The position numbers and the translations under genes were made by a program. Source: an uncultured Muribaculaceae bacterium (GTDB lineage: Bacteria > Bacteroidota > Bacteroidia > Bacteroidales > Muribaculaceae). From it: a stretch of 9,476 nucleotides of DNA. Positions 1 through 7,156 of this stretch are shown in pieces. Positions within the stretch are counted from its first letter, which is position 1. Every line of letters begins with the position of its first letter. The notes under the pieces were generated by a model. That model did no database searches and was not told the DNA's origin. It saw only the letters and a program-made list of their open reading frames with translations. The stretch spans positions 1-9,476 of the forward strand of contig CAKTOT010000090.1 in the NCBI GenBank assembly GCA_934590135.1, read 5' to 3'.

Positions 1-577
1 CGAAGGCATCCACCAACATATGCAAGAGCCATACCTCACGCATTGGCTCAACAACGATGACTGCGATGAGGTAACCGTAGGTTTGCGTCGGCTCGGCGTG
101 ACCAATGCAAGCGAAGATCGTCTCCACACTATATATATACCCTGCTATCTGACAGGCGAAGACGGCGTCTTTGATATGGACTACTACACAATGCTCACGG
201 CCTTGAATGCCACCGTATTTCCAAGCTATTACGAACCTTGGGGGTATACGCCGCTTGAAAGTGTGGCATTCGGCGTACCCACAATCACAACATCCCTAAG
301 CGGATTTGGCCGCTGGACAAGGTCTTCGCACAAAGACGGATATACAGTCGGCGGTGTATGCGTCATCGACCGCGACGACAACAATTACCGCCAAGCTTGC
401 GACAATATTGCCGCAAACATCTCCCGATTATTCGATGCTGCGCCAAGCTATCTGGCAAACGTGACCAAGGCATGCCGCGAAACCGCGACACTGGCTACAT
501 GGGACAACCTCATTGCATACTATATCACAGCGTACCGCGATGCCATTGCAAAGGCCGAAGCCCGACAGAACAGTTAA
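1..577 (+). CDS. Glycogen synthase, GT3 family (eukaryote-type), C-terminal part; 5' end outside the window
   Basis: The frame is open from base 2 to the TAA at 575-577, so only the last 191 residues are present and the true start lies upstream. The enzyme transfers glucose from a nucleotide sugar to the non-reducing end of alpha-1,4-glucan in the cytoplasm. The retaining GT-B signature E-X7-E is intact in YYEPWGYTPLE (glutamates at bases 233-235 and 257-259), followed by GVPTITTSLSGFG. This matches yeast and animal glycogen synthases (FPSYYEPWGYTP, then VPSITTNVSGFG) much better than bacterial GlgA (GT5). The later GVCVIDR corresponds to the GIYIVDR region of yeast enzymes. The regulatory arginine-rich helix of eukaryotic GT3 enzymes is not visible near the C-terminus. 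GT3 proteins are known in Bacteroidota, and UDP-glucose is the likely donor by analogy. The phosphorylase gene starts 97 nt downstream. I am sure of the family; the donor is inferred. Confidence 0.9.
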   Translation, partial: EGIHQHMQEPYLTHWLNNDDCDEVTVGLRRLGVTNASEDRLHTIYIPCYLTGEDGVFDMDYYTMLTALNATVFPSYYEPWGYTPLESVAFGVPTITTSLSGFGRWTRSSHKDGYTVGGVCVIDRDDNNYRQACDNIAANISRLFDAAPSYLANVTKACRETATLATWDNLIAYYITAYRDAIAKAEARQNS

Positions 578-674
578 CGAATACAACTTCTAAATACGCC
601 ATACGGACATCCCGTTTGGTACTTAAAGATTATATCATACACGAAAAAAACAACACAAAAAACTTCATGACAAT

Positions 675-3233
675 ATGAAACTACCGGTAAGTAACACCAA
701 CGCCCCTGTGTGGCGCGACATGACCGTCAAAGCCGAACTCCCCAGCCGTCTGAAACCGCTGGACGAGCTCGCACGCAACCTTTGGTGGGTCTGGAACAGC
801 GAGGCAAAAACCCTTTTCCGCGATCTAAATCCCGATTTGTGGCGAGCTACAGGCGAGAACCCTGTGATGCTACTCCAACAACTCACCGCCGAACGTCTCG
901 AAGAAATCCTTTCAGACAACGAGCTGCTCACCCGAATCGATGAAACATATATAGCCTTCCAAGACTATATGAGCCAACCTATGCGCAAGGACATTCCTTC
1001 GGTATCATACTTCTCAATGGAATATGGTCTGTGCAACTGCCTCAAGATTTACTCCGGAGGTCTGGGCGTACTCGCCGGCGACTATATCAAAGAAGCATCC
1101 GACTCGTGCGTCGACATGACTGCCGTCGGCTTCCTCTATCGTTACGGCTATTTCACCCAAAGCCTAAGCGTTGACGGCCAGCAAATTGCCAACTACGAGC
1201 CTCAAAACTTCAATCAGCTTCCAATCGAGCAAGTACTCGACAAGGACGGCAAGCCCCTAATCCTTGAAGTACCCTACCCCGGCCGCATAATTTACAGCCA
1301 CATTTGGCGCGTCAACGTAGGTCGTATGAAACTGTACCTGATGGATACAGACTTTGATATGAACAGCGAATTCGATCGTCAGATCACGCACCAACTCTAC
1401 GGCGGCGACTGGGAAAACCGCATCAAGCAAGAATACCTACTCGGCATCGGTGGCATCTTGATGCTAAAAAAACTTGGAATCAAGACCAGGCTTTACCACT
1501 GCAATGAAGGCCATGCCGCACTACTCAACCTCCAGCGTCTTGTAGACTATGTACAGGACGAGCATCTGGACTTCAATGTAGCACTCGAACTGGTACGCGC
1601 TACGGGCCTATACACAGTGCATACTCCAGTACCCGCCGGCCACGACTACTTCGATGAAAGCCTCTTCGGTAAATATATGGGCGAATTCCCCGCACGACTG
1701 GGCATATCCTGGAACGATCTCATGAACATGGGCCGCGAGAATCCGGATACACCCGAGCGATTCTCTATGAGCGTATTTGCGCTTAACACCTGCCAGGAAG
1801 CAAACGGCGTCAGCTGGTTGCACGGCGAAGTATCCAAAAAGATGTTCGCCGGTATCTGGAAAGGCTACTCGTGGGAAGAAAGCCACGTAGGATATGTCAC
1901 AAACGGCGTGCACATGCCCACTTGGGCCGCCAGCGAATGGAAGGCGTTCTACACTCAGCATCTTGGCAAAGAGCTCTTTGCAGACCAAAGCAACCCCGAA
2001 GCATGGAAAGGCATCTTCGATGTACCCGATGAGGAAATCTGGAATATGCGCATGACACTCAAAAACAAATTCATCAAGTTTGTCAAGCGCGATTTCAAGG
2101 CCAAATGGCTCGCAAATCAGGGTGATCCCTCGGCCGTAATGAAAATCATCGACAAGATCAACCCCAACGCCCTCATCATCGGCTTTGCACGTCGCTTTGC
2201 CACTTATAAGCGTGCGCACCTTCTCTTCACCGACCTTGACCGTCTCGACAAGATTGTCAACAACGAGAAATTCCCCGTACAATTCATCTTCTCCGGCAAA
2301 GCTCACCCCGCCGACGGTGCCGGCCAAGGACTGATCAAACGCATCATCGAGATTTCGCGCATGCCCCAGTTCTTAGGCAAAATCATCTTCCTCGAAGACT
2401 ACAATATGGTAGTTGCCAAACGCCTCGTCACCGGTGTGGATATCTGGCTCAACACCCCTACACGTCCGCTCGAAGCATCCGGCACCTCCGGCGAAAAAGC
2501 CGAAATGAACGGCGTGCTCAATTTCAGCGTCCTTGATGGATGGTGGTACGAAGGCTATCGCTTCAACGAAAAAGCCGGATGGGCTCTTACCGACAAGCGT
2601 ACCTTCACTGACCAGTCTCAGCAAGACAAACTGGATGCAGCTACAATATACTCCATGCTCGAAAACGAAATCATACCGCTATACTTTGCCAAGAACTCCA
2701 AGGGTTATTCGCCTGAATGGATTCAATACATCAAAGGCTCCATTGGCAATATAGCGCCCCACTTCACGATGAAGCGTATGATTGACGACTACATCGCAAA
2801 ATTCTATGAAAAGGAAGCTCGCCGTAGCTGTCGACTTGAAGCCAACGGCTATGCATTGGCCAAAGACATCGTGGCTTGGAAAGAGCGCGTAGCCGCCGCA
2901 TGGGATGGCATCAAAGTAATTGACATCAAGCAACAAGGCGAAACAGCCAACGGAATCACCGGCGACAAATATCGCGTAGAAATCATCCTTGACACCAACG
3001 GCATAGGTCGCGACCTCGCAGTCGAGCAAGTCGTATACAACACACAAGACGGCGCCAATAGTCTCGTAGAACGTTTGCCTTTCAAGGTCATCAAGGAAGA
3101 CGGTAACGTCATCACCTACGAGCTCGAATCACGCATCAAAGACCCGGGCGTGCTCCGCTACGGATTCCGCATCTATCCGTGGAACGCCGAACTGCCCCAC
3201 CGCCAGGACTTCGCATTCACACGCTGGATTTAA
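675..3233 (+). CDS. glgP: Alpha-glucan (glycogen/maltodextrin) phosphorylase, GT35, short DUF3417-containing type
   Basis: This cytoplasmic enzyme of 852 residues uses phosphate to split terminal alpha-1,4 bonds of glycogen or maltodextrin, releasing glucose-1-phosphate. Residues about 15-96 match the N-terminal DUF3417 region (LARNLWWVWN). Family motifs follow in order: YFSMEYGL near 113, HCNEGHAAL near 275, TNGVHMPTW near 409 and FARRFATYKRA at 504-514. The pyridoxal-phosphate motif EASGTSGEKAEMNG places the cofactor lysine at K608, followed by SVLDGWW. This is the Thermus/Thermotoga-like subfamily, not the E. coli/muscle type whose motif reads GTGNMKF. A C-terminal stretch of roughly 100 residues (about 750-852) looks beta-rich and may be an accessory domain. 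The ATG at 675 is preceded by an A-rich leader without a Shine-Dalgarno sequence, as usual in Bacteroidota; an ATG at 667 is out of frame. It lies directly behind the glycogen synthase and is closed by a strong terminator. Confidence 0.95.
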   Translation: MKLPVSNTNAPVWRDMTVKAELPSRLKPLDELARNLWWVWNSEAKTLFRDLNPDLWRATGENPVMLLQQLTAERLEEILSDNELLTRIDETYIAFQDYMSQPMRKDIPSVSYFSMEYGLCNCLKIYSGGLGVLAGDYIKEASDSCVDMTAVGFLYRYGYFTQSLSVDGQQIANYEPQNFNQLPIEQVLDKDGKPLILEVPYPGRIIYSHIWRVNVGRMKLYLMDTDFDMNSEFDRQITHQLYGGDWENRIKQEYLLGIGGILMLKKLGIKTRLYHCNEGHAALLNLQRLVDYVQDEHLDFNVALELVRATGLYTVHTPVPAGHDYFDESLFGKYMGEFPARLGISWNDLMNMGRENPDTPERFSMSVFALNTCQEANGVSWLHGEVSKKMFAGIWKGYSWEESHVGYVTNGVHMPTWAASEWKAFYTQHLGKELFADQSNPEAWKGIFDVPDEEIWNMRMTLKNKFIKFVKRDFKAKWLANQGDPSAVMKIIDKINPNALIIGFARRFATYKRAHLLFTDLDRLDKIVNNEKFPVQFIFSGKAHPADGAGQGLIKRIIEISRMPQFLGKIIFLEDYNMVVAKRLVTGVDIWLNTPTRPLEASGTSGEKAEMNGVLNFSVLDGWWYEGYRFNEKAGWALTDKRTFTDQSQQDKLDAATIYSMLENEIIPLYFAKNSKGYSPEWIQYIKGSIGNIAPHFTMKRMIDDYIAKFYEKEARRSCRLEANGYALAKDIVAWKERVAAAWDGIKVIDIKQQGETANGITGDKYRVEIILDTNGIGRDLAVEQVVYNTQDGANSLVERLPFKVIKEDGNVITYELESRIKDPGVLRYGFRIYPWNAELPHRQDFAFTRWI

Positions 3234-3277
3234 TAATGTCCGACATTCCACAGACACTACTTTACAAGCCATAACTC

Positions 3278-3316
3278 ATATGCCGCATGGGGTTTAATCC
3301 ATGCGGCATATTTTTT
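3278..3316 (+). terminator. Rho-independent terminator after the glucan phosphorylase gene
   Basis: A perfect 13-bp stem (3278-3290 ATATGCCGCATGG with 3299-3311 CCATGCGGCATAT) encloses an 8-nt loop and runs into six T residues at 3311-3316. It begins 45 nt after the phosphorylase stop codon. The T run exists only on the + strand side, so it should end transcription of the glycogen block and separate it from the thioesterase unit. Confidence 0.93.
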
Positions 3317-3348
3317 CGATCCTTTTTCGCCGAAAAACGTCTGACAAC

Positions 3349-3361
3349 GATACAATGTATC
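3349..3361. promoter_or_regulatory. Interrupted palindrome, possible operator upstream of the thioesterase promoter
   Basis: GATACA-A-TGTATC is a perfect 6-1-6 dyad. It lies 12 nt upstream of the -7 element at 3374-3381, so with a normal start site it would cover about positions -39 to -27, where a Bacteroidota -33 TTTG box would be expected and is not seen. A regulator bound here could replace or block sigma contact. The dyad is seen directly; the operator role is inferred, and a 13-nt dyad in AT-rich DNA can arise by chance. Confidence 0.3.
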
Positions 3362-3373
3362 AAAATAAAGTAT

Positions 3374-3381
3374 TATCTTTG
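3374..3381 (+). promoter_or_regulatory. Bacteroidota-type -7 promoter element for the thioesterase-dprA unit
   Basis: TATCTTTG is an exact match to the Bacteroidota primary sigma factor -7 consensus TAnnTTTG. It sits 23 nt upstream of the thioesterase ATG and just after the terminator of the preceding block, where a new promoter is needed. No convincing TTTG -33 element is found 19-21 nt upstream; a dyad occupies that place. The implied leader is very short, about 15-20 nt. Confidence 0.6.
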
Positions 3382-3404
3382 TTTTTTCTTATGGAATACA
3401 CGCC

Positions 3405-3818
3405 ATGTTCGATCAATATATATTTACCTTAGAAATGCAGGTGCGCGACTACGAACTTGATTATCAGGGCATCGTAAACAACGCCAACTATCTACATTAC
3501 TTGGAGCACACACGCCACGAGTTTTGTCGGCAAGCCGGACTGACCTTCGGCGAGATGCACGCCATGGGTATCGACCCGGTATTGGCACGCGTCAATATTG
3601 AATACAAGACACCGCTACGCATTGGCGATAGTTTTGTTAGCTGTCTGCGTCTTGGACGTCGTGGTGCCGCCTTTATATTCTATCAGGACATATATCGTCC
3701 CGACGGGACACCGGTGCTACGCGCCGAAGTCACTGTGGCATGTGTCGAAAACGGTCACCTGACACGCGGCGAACGTCTCCTTGAAGCCTTTGGCAAATAT
3801 ATCGAAACGTCTAAATAA
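3405..3818 (+). CDS. Acyl-CoA thioesterase, 4HBT/YbgC-FadM hotdog-fold family
   Basis: This 137-residue protein has the typical length of single-hotdog thioesterases, which act as oligomers in the cytoplasm and hydrolyse acyl-CoA thioesters. The N-terminal strand and helix carry the family signature: VRDYELDYQGIVNNANYLHYLE, a form of the D-x-x-G-I-V-x-N-x-x-Y motif, with D19 as the likely catalytic acid or base. A second conserved area, RVNIEYKTPLRIGDSF (about residues 64-79), matches the strand that follows the long helix. The substrate (short- or medium-chain, aromatic, or a menaquinone-pathway acyl-CoA) cannot be read from the sequence. The ATG at 3405 is chosen because an ATG at 3391 is out of frame. 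dprA follows after 10 nt, so the two are almost certainly co-transcribed; no functional link between them is known to me. Confidence 0.88.
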   Translation: MFDQYIFTLEMQVRDYELDYQGIVNNANYLHYLEHTRHEFCRQAGLTFGEMHAMGIDPVLARVNIEYKTPLRIGDSFVSCLRLGRRGAAFIFYQDIYRPDGTPVLRAEVTVACVENGHLTRGERLLEAFGKYIETSK

Positions 3819-3828
3819 TCCTAAAGGA

Positions 3829-4947
3829 ATGTCCGGTATCGATAGTTACGATGACCTCGTACTACATATCGCCTTTGCACGGCTTAAAGGCAACAACTTA
3901 TCGTTGGGGACTCAGATTCTCGACAAAGTCGGTGACGAACGTTGCTTTTTCGGAATGTCCGAGGCCGAATTGCAAAGGACATTAAACGCTCGTTCACCGA
4001 TACTGGACGACAGCTACCGTCATGCCTTGCTCGACAGAGCTTTACGGCAAGCTCGACATGCCCGGCAAGTGAATGTCGACTTTATATATTACTCGGATAG
4101 TCGATTCCCGCGCCGTTTGACCAATTGCGCCGATGCTCCCTTGGGTCTATTTATAGCCGGTGACACCAACCTGAATGCAAGCCACATAATTTCGGTAGTG
4201 GGAACACGTCGTGCGACTTCGTATGGCGTCTCGTCTACTTCTAAATTCGTTTCCGAATTAGCCTCAATGGTTCCGGATTTGGTTATCGTCAGCGGCTTGG
4301 CATACGGCATCGATGTGGCAGCTCATCGCGCAGCACTTGATGCCGGCGTTCCCACCGTGGCCGTCAGCGCAGTACCCTTAGACCGCATATATCCGGAAAC
4401 ACATCGTCCCATAGCGGTCAAGATGATACAGAACGGAGGCGCTGTACTCACCGAATACGACTTCGAAAGTCATACTAATCCGTCTCTCTTTTTGGCGCGA
4501 AACCGAATTGTTGCCGGTATGTGTGACTGCCTTTTGGTAATGGAAAGCGACCGAAAAGGCGGGTCTATGACCACTGCAAGCCTTGCCAATTCGTACGACA
4601 GGGAAGTTTTTGCACTTCCCGGACGTACCACCGACCAGTATAGCCGTGGATGCAATAGACTTATAAGCACCAATTGCGCGCACCTACTCACCGAACCCGG
4701 CGAATTGGCCGAGTATTTGGGCTGGGCTCGCAACGACGTACCTCAGCAGAAGCAATTACCGCTGGACCTCACCGAGGAACAGCAGTGTATTATACAGTAT
4801 CTGGACACCAATGCCGACAGCCTGCCGGTACAAATTGCTTCGGCAGTTTCAATGTCTCTCGCGGATGTGCAAGACGCATTGTTTCAACTTGAGCTTATGG
4901 GTTGCGTAGAGTCAACTCCTGCCGGTGGATATAGCGTATCCTATTGA
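3829..4947 (+). CDS. dprA: DNA-processing protein DprA (Smf), RecA loader
   Basis: DprA binds incoming single-stranded DNA and loads RecA during natural transformation; it is also widespread in species not known to be competent. The Rossmann core is clear: VVGTRRATSYG (glycine G125), SGLAYGIDVAAH (155-166), ARNRIVAG (223-230), GGSMTTA (244-250) and ALPG (262-265). Residues about 312-371 form the C-terminal winged-helix (DprA_WH) domain. The N-terminal 100 residues resemble the helical region common in Bacteroidota DprA. The frame is open back to a TTG at 3781 inside the thioesterase gene, but the ATG at 3829 is preferred: it begins 10 nt after the upstream stop and gives a normal 372-residue protein. 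An AAAGGA stretch (3823-3828) directly abuts this ATG, too close for a standard ribosome-binding site. Some positions depart from the usual family wording, for example VAVSAVPLDRIYP, yet no key motif is broken. Confidence 0.95.
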   Translation: MSGIDSYDDLVLHIAFARLKGNNLSLGTQILDKVGDERCFFGMSEAELQRTLNARSPILDDSYRHALLDRALRQARHARQVNVDFIYYSDSRFPRRLTNCADAPLGLFIAGDTNLNASHIISVVGTRRATSYGVSSTSKFVSELASMVPDLVIVSGLAYGIDVAAHRAALDAGVPTVAVSAVPLDRIYPETHRPIAVKMIQNGGAVLTEYDFESHTNPSLFLARNRIVAGMCDCLLVMESDRKGGSMTTASLANSYDREVFALPGRTTDQYSRGCNRLISTNCAHLLTEPGELAEYLGWARNDVPQQKQLPLDLTEEQQCIIQYLDTNADSLPVQIASAVSMSLADVQDALFQLELMGCVESTPAGGYSVSY

Positions 4948-5022
4948 CATTCACTCCTAATATTTATTCAGGAAAAGACATAACATATCAAAACTACATA
5001 CACACATAAACAAATACCACCT

Positions 5023-5901
5023 ATGGCACACAAGAAAATCATACCCCCCAGCGAGTTTATCATCAACAGCGACGGAACCGCATTCCATATCCACCTGCAT
5101 CCCGAACAGCTCACCGACCGCATAATATTATGCGGTGATCCCGGCCGCGTGGATATGATAGCCGGATTCTTTGACACAAAGACTTTCGAAGTACAGTCAC
5201 GCGAATTTCATACTATCGGTGGCACCTACCGTGGCAAACCCATTATGTGCATCAGCCACGGCATCGGCCCCGACAACATCGATATTGTCATCACCGAACT
5301 TGACGCCCTGGCTAACGTGGACTTTGCCACACGCGAAGTTAAAGAAAACCATCGTCAGCTTACAATGGTTCGCATCGGCACCAGCGGCGCACTTCAACCC
5401 GAGCTGTCTCTCGGCACACCCGTCATAGCCGAAAAATCAATAGGCTTTGACGGCGTACTAAACTACTATGCCGGACGCAACTCCGTTGCCGACCTCGATT
5501 TCGAAAAAGCATTTTGCGAGCACGTTGGATGGAATCCAACTTGGGCTAAACCTTACGTCGTTGATGCCGACGCATCACTTGTCGCACAAATCGGTCGTGA
5601 CGATATGGTTCGCGGCAACACAATATCCGCTGTCGGCTTCTATGGTCCTCAAGGCCGCGAAGTACGCCTTCCTCTCGCCAACCCGGATCTCAATCGCCGC
5701 ATCGAAAGCTTCCGTTTCAATGGTCGCAAGGTGACAAATTATGAGATGGAATCCGCGCCCCTGCAAGGCTTGGGCCGTCTCATGGGACACCGCTGCATGA
5801 CAGTTTGCTCGATTATAGCAAACCGTTTCAACGAAGATGCCAACCCCAACTACAAGGGAGGCATCCATGACCTTGTAGCCACTGTACTGGATCGTATCTA
5901 A
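5023..5901 (+). CDS. udp: Uridine phosphorylase-like nucleoside phosphorylase (PNP_UDP_1 family)
   Basis: The 292-residue cytoplasmic enzyme should split a nucleoside with phosphate into a base and ribose-1-phosphate. Residues matching the E. coli uridine phosphorylase active site can be followed by eye: H22 (equivalent of H8) in AFHIHLH; the phosphate loop GDPGRV (38-43); VRIGTSGALQP starting at 116, with R117 and T120 for phosphate; the uracil contacts Q210 and R212 in FYGPQGR (E. coli Q166 and R168); and the ribose motif NYEMES with E241-M242-E243. The retained Gln and Arg favour uracil nucleosides over purines, but I cannot exclude wider specificity. It is about 40 residues longer than the E. 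coli enzyme, partly through an N-terminal extension. The 75-nt gap upstream shows no clear promoter, so transcription may read through from dprA. sdaA follows after 25 nt. Confidence 0.85.
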   Translation: MAHKKIIPPSEFIINSDGTAFHIHLHPEQLTDRIILCGDPGRVDMIAGFFDTKTFEVQSREFHTIGGTYRGKPIMCISHGIGPDNIDIVITELDALANVDFATREVKENHRQLTMVRIGTSGALQPELSLGTPVIAEKSIGFDGVLNYYAGRNSVADLDFEKAFCEHVGWNPTWAKPYVVDADASLVAQIGRDDMVRGNTISAVGFYGPQGREVRLPLANPDLNRRIESFRFNGRKVTNYEMESAPLQGLGRLMGHRCMTVCSIIANRFNEDANPNYKGGIHDLVATVLDRI

Positions 5902-5926
5902 AAAAGCATCAATAACGACTCTTCCG

Positions 5927-7138
5927 ATGGAGACCATAAGAACCATATACAAGATTGGGTACGGACCGTCATCGTCCCATACCATGGGGCCGCGCAACGC
6001 AGCCACCACTTTTCTGAGCGATGTCGAATCGTTACGCCCTGACTCATTTCGCGTAACCCTATATGGTTCTTTGGCCGCCACCGGACGCGGCCACCTTACA
6101 GACAAGGCCATATTGGACGTATTGGCTCCGATAGCACATACCGATATTATCTGGAAACCGGACACAGTTTTGCCTTTCCACACCAATGCTATGGCCTTCG
6201 AGGCCCTTGATGATAAAGGCATAGCACTATGCCCCACCCGCACTATGTACAGCATCGGAGGCGGAGAAGTTGTCGAAGCAGGACAACCTCTTGACCCCGA
6301 AAACGCACGTAATATCTATGAGATGGATACCATCGGCCAGATTCTGCAATGGTGCGAAGCCACCGGTCATAGTTTCTGGGAATATGTCGAACAATGCGAA
6401 GGCCCGGACATCTGGGATTATCTCGAAAATGTTTGGGACGTTATGGTCGAAGCTGTTCTCCGCGGCATCGAAGCCGAAGGCGTACTTCCAGGAGGTCTGG
6501 GCGTCAGACGCAAAGCGGTCAGCTACTACGTCCATGCCGCCGGCTACACAAGTTCGCTTAAGAGTCGAGGTCTGGTCTATGCCTACGCATTGGCTGTAAG
6601 CGAAGAAAATGCCGCCGGAGGTAAAATAGTGACTGCCCCTACATGCGGTTCGTGCGGTATAGTGCCTGCCGTGCTGTATCATCTGCACACATCCAAGGAT
6701 TTCAGCCGCCAACGCATACTGCGAGCTCTGGCCACTGCAGGTCTTTTCGGAGCCGTAGTACGGCACAACGCCTCTATTTCGGGGGCCGAGGTTGGATGCC
6801 AAGGAGAAGTTGGCGTGGCCTGCGCTATGGCCGCAGCGGCTGCCTCACAATTGTTTGGCGGAACACCCGCCCAAATCGAATACTCAGCCGAAATGGGCCT
6901 TGAACACCACCTCGGCTTGACCTGCGACCCGGTATGCGGATTGGTCCAAATACCTTGTATCGAACGAAACGCCTATGCCGCCGCACGCGCCCTGGACGCT
7001 AATTTGTACGCGGCCATATCGGACGGGCAGCACAGCGTGTCGTTTGACCGCATCGTCGAAGTAATGAAGCAAACCGGGCACGATTTGCCTTCCATATATA
7101 AAGAAACAGCAAAAGGCGGTCTTGCCGCCATACAATAA
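5927..7138 (+). CDS. sdaA: L-serine ammonia-lyase, iron-sulfur type, single chain
   Basis: This enzyme deaminates L-serine to pyruvate and ammonia using a [4Fe-4S] cluster instead of pyridoxal phosphate. The N-terminal beta domain begins with IGYGPSSSHTMGPRNAA (the SSHT signature), and the C-terminal alpha domain carries the cluster. Its three expected cysteine ligands are C291 (GCQGEVGVAC), C333 and C344 (CDPVCGLVQIPCIERN), spaced 42 and 11 residues apart exactly as in the Legionella enzyme. In place of the usual APTNGAAG substrate loop this protein reads APTCGSCG, adding C240 and C243, and C337 replaces a glycine between two ligands. These may be normal for the Bacteroidales branch. At 403 residues it is shorter than E. 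coli SdaA (454) but both domains are present. It starts 25 nt after the nucleoside phosphorylase and ends 18 nt before the lipoprotein gene, which supports an operon. Confidence 0.95.
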   Translation: METIRTIYKIGYGPSSSHTMGPRNAATTFLSDVESLRPDSFRVTLYGSLAATGRGHLTDKAILDVLAPIAHTDIIWKPDTVLPFHTNAMAFEALDDKGIALCPTRTMYSIGGGEVVEAGQPLDPENARNIYEMDTIGQILQWCEATGHSFWEYVEQCEGPDIWDYLENVWDVMVEAVLRGIEAEGVLPGGLGVRRKAVSYYVHAAGYTSSLKSRGLVYAYALAVSEENAAGGKIVTAPTCGSCGIVPAVLYHLHTSKDFSRQRILRALATAGLFGAVVRHNASISGAEVGCQGEVGVACAMAAAAASQLFGGTPAQIEYSAEMGLEHHLGLTCDPVCGLVQIPCIERNAYAAARALDANLYAAISDGQHSVSFDRIVEVMKQTGHDLPSIYKETAKGGLAAIQ

Positions 7139-7156
7139 TCAAACTTCTACACAATT

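Noticed and set aside
578..674. Possible promoter between glycogen synthase and phosphorylase (TTTG at 615-618)
   Set aside because: The only downstream AT-rich candidate (TATATCAT near 631) is just 12 nt away, too close for a 19-21 nt spacer, and it does not match TAnnTTTG.
1608..2327. Long minus-strand open frame of 239 codons inside the phosphorylase gene
   Set aside because: It is antisense to the conserved catalytic region of glgP, matches no family I know and is explained by codon-position bias of the sense gene.
3323..3337. Small palindrome TTTTTC-GCC-GAAAAA after the phosphorylase terminator
   Set aside because: Only six A/T-dominated pairs with a 3-nt loop; likely chance in AT-rich spacer DNA.
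3781..3828. TTG-initiated extension of dprA into the thioesterase gene
   Set aside because: It would add 16 residues with no DprA resemblance; the ATG at 3829 directly after the upstream stop fits the family better.
4948..5022. Possible promoter in the dprA-udp gap (TTGACA at 4944-4949, TAATATTTATT nearby)
   Set aside because: The TTGACA overlaps the dprA stop codon and no correctly spaced TAnnTTTG element follows; the gap is simply AT-rich with an A-rich leader.
5575..6255. Minus-strand open frame of 226 codons across the udp-sdaA junction
   Set aside because: It is antisense to two well-supported genes with intact active-site motifs, and its translation has no recognisable domain.
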